DNA from: Pseudomonadota bacterium
GTDB lineage: Bacteria; Pseudomonadota; Gammaproteobacteria; Burkholderiales; Burkholderiaceae_B
Length of the DNA stretch: 9,430 nucleotides
Reading direction: 5' to 3'
NCBI GenBank assembly: GCA_023389535.1
Contig: JAEWEH010000266.1
Coordinates: 1 to 9,430, forward strand
Below are positions 6,092 through 9,430 of this stretch, piece after piece (within the stretch, counting starts at the first letter, position 1; each line of letters opens with the position of its first letter). Position numbers and translations under genes: made by a program. The notes below the pieces were generated by a model, which had not been told where the DNA came from, did not search any database, and worked only from the letters and a program-made list of their open reading frames with translations.

Positions 6092-6586
6092 ATGACCCAT
6101 TCCAACAACGAAGCCGTGCTTACCCATCTGGACGAAAGCGGGCAGGCCAATATGGTGGACGTCAGCGCCAAGTCCAACACGCAGCGCTGCGCCATCGCCG
6201 AGGGGCGGGTGCGCATGACCCCGGCCGCTTACCGGCTGCTGTCCGCCAGCGCCAACGCCAAGGGCGAAGTGCTGAACACGGCCCGGATCGCCGGCGTCAT
6301 GGCCGCGAAACGCTGCGCCGAACTGATTCCGCTTTGCCACAGCCTGCCACTTAGTTTTGCCGGCATAGAATTCATGCCGGACGACGCAAGCCACAGCATA
6401 ACGGTTCGCGCGACCTGCCGCAGCGACTATAAAACCGGCGTCGAAATGGAAGCCATGACAGCATGCAGCGTTGCAGCATTGACCATTTACGATATGTGCA
6501 AGGCGGCCGACAAAGGCATCGTCCTGGAAGACATCAGGCTACGCTACAAATCAGGAGGTAAAAGTGGCGAATGGCGCAACGATTAA
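6092..6586 (+). CDS. moaC: Cyclic pyranopterin monophosphate synthase MoaC
   Basis: With MoaA, makes cyclic pyranopterin monophosphate from GTP, the first stage of Moco synthesis; MoaC acts on the 3',8-cyclo-GTP product. The 164 residues are typical. Motifs in order: MVDVSAK (21-27), AKGEVLNTAR (56-65), LIPLCHSLPL (78-87), TGVEMEAMTACSVAALTIYD (115-134) and KSGGKSG (153-159). Residues matching the E. coli active site at an offset of 6 are Lys57, His83, Glu118, Glu120, Asp134 and Lys137, so the enzyme looks intact. The start ATG has no clear Shine-Dalgarno sequence; an ATG five bases earlier is followed at once by a stop (ATG CAA TGA). It is the first gene of a five-gene operon. moaA is not in the window. 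Confidence 0.97.
   Translation: MTHSNNEAVLTHLDESGQANMVDVSAKSNTQRCAIAEGRVRMTPAAYRLLSASANAKGEVLNTARIAGVMAAKRCAELIPLCHSLPLSFAGIEFMPDDASHSITVRATCRSDYKTGVEMEAMTACSVAALTIYDMCKAADKGIVLEDIRLRYKSGGKSGEWRND
6553..6559 (+). promoter_or_regulatory. Strong ribosome binding site for moaD inside moaC
   Basis: AGGAGGT, a near-perfect Shine-Dalgarno sequence, lies 4 bases before the GTG at 6564. It fixes that GTG as the moaD start. The bases also encode Ser-Gly-Gly of the conserved KSGGKSG motif of MoaC. Confidence 0.85.
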
Positions 6587-6818
6587 GGTTCTGTATTTCG
6601 CGCAAGTTGCCGAACTGACACAACGGCGCGAAGAGGACTGGCCGCTGGACCAGCCGATGCGCGGCACAGATTGGCTGGCCGCCCTTGTCCGGCGCTACCC
6701 GCAGCTGGAACCTGCGGGCCGCCTGAAACTGGCGGTGAACCAGTACCACGTCGCGCCCGATGCACTGATCAACCCCGGCGACGAAGTTGCCGTGTTCGAG
6801 CCCGTAACCGGGGGCTAG
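6564..6818 (+). CDS. moaD: Molybdopterin synthase small (sulfur carrier) subunit MoaD
   Basis: Ubiquitin-fold sulfur carrier of 84 residues. Its C-terminal Gly-Gly is adenylated, then thiocarboxylated, and delivers sulfur to the precursor inside the MoaD-MoaE complex. The sequence shows 'IKVLYFAQVAEL' at the N-terminus, 'LKLAVNQYHVAPDALINPGDEVAVF' in the second half and ends in VTGG, exactly the required tail. The GTG start at 6564 is set by AGGAGGT at 6553-6559; no other in-frame start is close. The gene overlaps the moaC end by 23 bases and ends one base before moaE. ThiS-type carriers share the fold, but the position between moaC and moaE settles the assignment. Confidence 0.95.
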   Translation: MANGATIKVLYFAQVAELTQRREEDWPLDQPMRGTDWLAALVRRYPQLEPAGRLKLAVNQYHVAPDALINPGDEVAVFEPVTGG

Positions 6819-6819
6819 C

Positions 6820-7311
6820 ATGGTCATTGTCCAGCACGAAGATTTCGACGTCGCCGCATTGCTGGCTGGCTTGCGCGAACGTACGGCCGGCAGCGCCGGG
6901 GCCATCGTCACCTTTACGGGCTATGTGCGCGATTACGCCGAAAATGCCGCTACCGCAACACTGTTCCTGGAACATTATCCGGGCATGTGCGAACGCGAAA
7001 TCGAATCGCTCTGCGTCACGGCGCAGGCCCGCTGGCAGGTCCAGGAATGCCTGGTCGTGCACCGCGTGGGCGAATTGCACAACAGCGAGCAGATCGTTTT
7101 CGTGGCCGCGGCCAGCGCCCATCGCGGCGATGCGTTCCAGGCTTGCGAATACATCATCGACGCACTGAAGACCCGCGCGCCCTTCTGGAAACGCGAAACC
7201 CTGGCTTCCGGGGAACGCTTCTGGGTTCAGCAGCGCGATGCCGACGCCGATAAAACCCGGCAATGGGAACACGCTTCGACCACACAAGACGGCAGCAAAG
7301 AACGACCATGA
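6820..7311 (+). CDS. moaE: Molybdopterin synthase catalytic subunit MoaE
   Basis: Large subunit of molybdopterin synthase; uses thiocarboxylated MoaD to form the dithiolene of molybdopterin. 163 residues. Motifs: GAIVTFTGYVRD (27-38) with Arg37, LEHYPGM (50-56), HRVGEL (81-86), AHRGDAFQACEYIIDALKT (100-118) and RAPFWKRE (119-126). His101, Arg102, Lys117 and Lys124 match the functional E. coli residues at an offset of -2, so the enzyme should be active. The last 25 or so residues form a charged, variable tail. The ATG follows moaD by one base, with GGGGG about 5 bases upstream serving as a possible ribosome site. Its stop overlaps the next start as ATGA (7308-7311), indicating translational coupling. 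Confidence 0.96.
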   Translation: MVIVQHEDFDVAALLAGLRERTAGSAGAIVTFTGYVRDYAENAATATLFLEHYPGMCEREIESLCVTAQARWQVQECLVVHRVGELHNSEQIVFVAAASAHRGDAFQACEYIIDALKTRAPFWKRETLASGERFWVQQRDADADKTRQWEHASTTQDGSKERP

Positions 7312-7829
7312 GCAAAGCAGATACCAACAAACCGCCCATCGCCTTACGCTGTGCCGTACTGACCATTTCCGATACTCGCAACGCCGACAACGACAGCTCG
7401 GGTGACTATCTTGTTCAGAGCCTGCAGGCCGCGGGCCACCATTGCGACCAGCGCGCCATCAGCAGCGGCAATCTGTACCAGATACGCAAGGTGATCAGCG
7501 ACTGGATCGCCGACGACTCCATACAGGTCATCCTGACGAATGGCGGCACCGGCTTTACCCATAAAAAATCCACAGTCGCAGCGATATCCCCCTTGCTCGA
7601 CCAGACGATTTCCGGCTTTGGCGAATTTTTCCGCCATTTGTCGTTTCAGGAAATCGGCAGCTCGGGCCTGCAGTCCGACGCCTTTGCCGGCGCCGCCAAT
7701 AACACGCTGATATTTTGCATGCCCGGATCCACAGGGGCCTGCAAAACCGCATGGGAAGGGCTTATCCGCGAACAATTGGACAGCACCCACCCTCCTTGCA
7801 ACTTCGCCAGTCATTACAAGCATGCTTGA
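7308..7829 (+). CDS. moaB: MoaB/Mog-family molybdopterin-binding protein lacking catalytic acidic residues
   Basis: Predicted molybdopterin-binding fold protein of 173 residues. Family role: adenylation of molybdopterin before metal insertion, although the E. coli MoaB itself has no proven role. Visible motifs are LTISDTRN (18-25), TNGGTGFT (77-84), GFGEFFRHLSFQEIGSS (103-119), FCMPGSTGACKTAWE (136-150) and PCNFASHY (163-170), giving strong likeness to E. coli MoaB. In Mog and many MoaB proteins the glycine loop continues with Arg-Asp; here it is Lys86-Lys87, and the second acidic position ('PDE' in MogA) is Ser52-Ser53. ATG 7308 overlaps the moaE stop by 4 bases; an in-frame ATG at 7263 lies deeper in moaE, lacks a ribosome site and would make the protein unusually long. 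The stop overlaps the moeA start by 8 bases. Confidence 0.9.
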   Translation: MSKADTNKPPIALRCAVLTISDTRNADNDSSGDYLVQSLQAAGHHCDQRAISSGNLYQIRKVISDWIADDSIQVILTNGGTGFTHKKSTVAAISPLLDQTISGFGEFFRHLSFQEIGSSGLQSDAFAGAANNTLIFCMPGSTGACKTAWEGLIREQLDSTHPPCNFASHYKHA

Positions 7830-9027
7830 TTTCAATACCGCCCAATCGCGCCTTGCCGCGGCCGGGACACCGCCCAGCATCTCCGAAACTTGTCCATTGC
7901 AGCAAGCCCACAGCCGGGTGCTGGCCCAGACCTTGTTCGCCACGCTGGACCTGCCCCCCGCCGACAATAGCGCGATGGACGGTTATGCCATCCGCCTCGC
8001 CGATTACGCCCCCGGCAAACGCCTGCCGGTGCAGCAGCGCTGCTATGCGGGCCAGCAGCCGGAACCGCTGCGCGCGGGTCACACCATACGCATATTCACG
8101 GGCAGCATCCTGCCCGAAGGCGCCGACACCGTCGTCATGCAGGAAGACGGCAACGAAACAGACGAAGGTTTCGAAATCCAGCGCGCACCCAACCTGGGCA
8201 ACCATATCCGGCGGCGCGGCGAGGACGTCCGCGAAAGCGGCCAGTTGCTGGCCAAGGGCACGGTGCTTGGCCCTGCACAGATCGCCATCCTGGCTTCACA
8301 GGGCTACGCCGAAATTTCCGTTTATCCGCGCCTGAAGGTCGGCATACTCACCACGGGCGACGAACTCGTCCAGCCCGGCCAGCCACGCGCGGCCGAACAC
8401 ATCTATAACTCGAATGGCAGCATGCTGGCGGCGCTGGCTGGCAATATGGGCGCGGACGTCGTCCATGTGCTGCATGCGCTGGATACGCCCGAATCGCTGC
8501 AGGATGCATTCAAGCAGTTGCTGCGTGATTGCGACCTGGTCATGACCGTGGGCGGCGTATCGGTGGGCGAAAAGGATCTGGTCAAACCGACCATCGAGGC
8601 ACTGGGCGGCGCCATGGACTTATGGCGGGTCAGCATGAAGCCCGGCAAGCCGGTGGCTTTGGCCCATGCAGGCGGCAAACCCATTGTCTGCCTGCCCGGC
8701 AACCCGGTTTCCGCCTTTGCCGTCTTCACCCTGCTGGTCACGCCGCTGATCCGCTCCATGCAGGGGCGCACACAGACCATGCCGGCGGTGCAATACGGGC
8801 GCTTGGCCACGCAGCGCCCCTTCCATGAAACCCGCGAAGAATTCCTGCGCGTTCAGGCGGAATACGATGCACAGGATTTGCCACGCCTCACGCCTTATGC
8901 GCAGCAAGGTTCCGGCATCATCAGTTCCTTGCCCTGGGCGAGCGGTCTGGCCCGCATCCCGGCCAACACCACCGTCGATGATGGCGCTGTCGTCGGCTAC
9001 TACGACTTGCAGTACTGGCTCGCCTGA
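7822..9027 (+). CDS. moeA: Molybdopterin molybdenumtransferase MoeA
   Basis: Inserts molybdate into adenylated molybdopterin to form Moco. 401 residues, standard for MoeA. The N-terminal region has the DNSAMDGYA motif (48-56, Asp53) and IFTGSILPEGADTVVMQED (91-109, Thr93). RRGEDV (131-136) gives Asp135. A MoaB-like domain follows with ILTTGDEL (175-182, Glu181), then GGVSVGEKD (244-252, Asp252), PGKPVALA and LPGNPVSAF. These residues match functional E. coli positions at an offset of 7. The C-terminal domain ends with the usual small beta barrel. The ATG overlaps the moaB stop by 8 bases and has no obvious Shine-Dalgarno sequence, so translation is probably coupled. Its last 28 bases overlap the convergent mobA gene. 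Some genomes have a second MoeA copy; this cannot be judged here. Confidence 0.97.
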   Translation: MLDFNTAQSRLAAAGTPPSISETCPLQQAHSRVLAQTLFATLDLPPADNSAMDGYAIRLADYAPGKRLPVQQRCYAGQQPEPLRAGHTIRIFTGSILPEGADTVVMQEDGNETDEGFEIQRAPNLGNHIRRRGEDVRESGQLLAKGTVLGPAQIAILASQGYAEISVYPRLKVGILTTGDELVQPGQPRAAEHIYNSNGSMLAALAGNMGADVVHVLHALDTPESLQDAFKQLLRDCDLVMTVGGVSVGEKDLVKPTIEALGGAMDLWRVSMKPGKPVALAHAGGKPIVCLPGNPVSAFAVFTLLVTPLIRSMQGRTQTMPAVQYGRLATQRPFHETREEFLRVQAEYDAQDLPRLTPYAQQGSGIISSLPWASGLARIPANTTVDDGAVVGYYDLQYWLA

Positions 9028-9430
9028 GCCAGGTCTTCGGGGGTGTTGATATTAAAGAAAACACTTTCCCCGCCATCGAAGACTACGGCGGCGGCGCCTG
9101 CGCGCTGTTGCCATTGCTGCACTTTCCGGCCCCCGTCCAATAAATACCGGCGCAGGTCGCCGGCAAGGCTGACATGCGCCAGCATGCACAAGGGATGCGG
9201 CTGGCATGCCTGGCCGCCGCCGGCATGGGCCGGTTCAAGGACTTGCCCGGCGACGCTGTCGCGCGCACAGGCATAAGCCATCATTGCGCCAGTGTCGACG
9301 ACGGCCTGTGACAGACGCTGGACCATATCGGCTGGTGCGGCGCAAACATCCACCGGCATCACGAGCAGCCACGGCGTTGCCATATGCCGTAACGCGGCTT
9401 CCACCCCGGCCAGCGGACCGGGACGGGCGC
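9000..9430 (-). CDS. mobA: Molybdenum cofactor guanylyltransferase MobA, C-terminal part (gene runs off the right edge)
   Basis: Transfers GMP from GTP to molybdenum cofactor, forming the bis-MGD cofactor of DMSO-reductase-family enzymes such as nitrate reductases and formate dehydrogenases. The visible 142 residues lack the N-terminal GTP-binding loop. They open with ARPGPLAGVEAAL (the conserved GPLAG element), then WLLVMPVDV with the metal-binding Asp, and near the end have VFFNINTPEDLAQA, a clear MobA signature. The open frame continues past the edge, so the GTG at 9404 is not the true start. The stop TAG (9002-9000) lies inside moeA, giving a 28-base tail-to-tail overlap. The gene belongs functionally with moaC-moeA but must have its own promoter to the right of the window. 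Confidence 0.93.
   Translation of the reverse strand, partial: ARPGPLAGVEAALRHMATPWLLVMPVDVCAAPADMVQRLSQAVVDTGAMMAYACARDSVAGQVLEPAHAGGGQACQPHPLCMLAHVSLAGDLRRYLLDGGRKVQQWQQRAGAAAVVFDGGESVFFNINTPEDLAQASQYCKS

Noticed and set aside
7263..7307. Alternative earlier ATG for moaB
   Set aside because: It lies 49 bases inside moaE, has no ribosome site and adds a basic, unconserved stretch. ATG 7308 gives the normal length and an ATGA junction.
7344..7967. Minus-strand open frame of 207 codons
   Set aside because: Antisense to moaB and the start of moeA, both clearly real. No protein family resemblance.
1..9430. CRISPR arrays, tRNA genes, IS ends, att sites
   Set aside because: No regularly spaced repeats, tRNA-like cloverleaf sequences or terminal inverted repeats were seen. 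All genes look vertically inherited, without a codon or base composition break.

Overview
The window is ordinary chromosomal DNA of a GC-rich Gram-negative bacterium. The gene content, the protein sequences and the GC-rich codon use suggest a betaproteobacterium of the order Burkholderiales. The family is probably Alcaligenaceae (Bordetella/Achromobacter/Pusillimonas-like), but that is inferred from general resemblance, not from a search. I found no rRNA, tRNA, CRISPR array, IS element, phage gene or integrase.

Left part (1-2060): the N-terminal end of an NADP-type malic enzyme gene (maeB) runs leftwards out of the window. It is divergent from a LysR-type regulator gene, whose 3' end overlaps a small DUF3293 gene. 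The AT-rich gap between maeB and lysR carries a clean 15-bp dyad of the T-N11-A type, a good candidate for the regulator's own site. An AT-richer, gene-free gap of 262 bases follows.

Middle part (2061-5934): bioB (biotin synthase) is followed after 24 bases by an EamA/DMT-type membrane transporter on the same strand. That gene converges on, and overlaps by 69 bases, an MFS transporter read from the minus strand. The MFS protein has a long hydrophilic C-terminal tail, and its last 22 residues are encoded antisense to the EamA gene. Just upstream of the MFS gene, on the same strand, lies a Prx5-type peroxiredoxin, so these two probably form a transcription unit.

Right part (6092-9430): this is a compact molybdenum cofactor (Moco) operon, moaC-moaD-moaE-moaB-moeA, in which neighbouring genes overlap or touch. 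mobA converges from the minus strand and overlaps the end of moeA by 28 bases. MoaC completes cyclic pyranopterin monophosphate formation (moaA is not in the window). MoaD and MoaE form molybdopterin synthase. The MoaB/Mog-type protein is expected to adenylate molybdopterin, MoeA inserts molybdate, and MobA adds GMP to make the bis-MGD cofactor. The MoaB copy lacks the acidic residues associated with catalysis in this fold.

I did not find a previously undescribed multi-gene system. The observations most worth checking are the LysR-type dyad, the residue losses in MoaB, the hairpin plus T-tract in the peroxiredoxin leader, and the two tail-to-tail coding overlaps.
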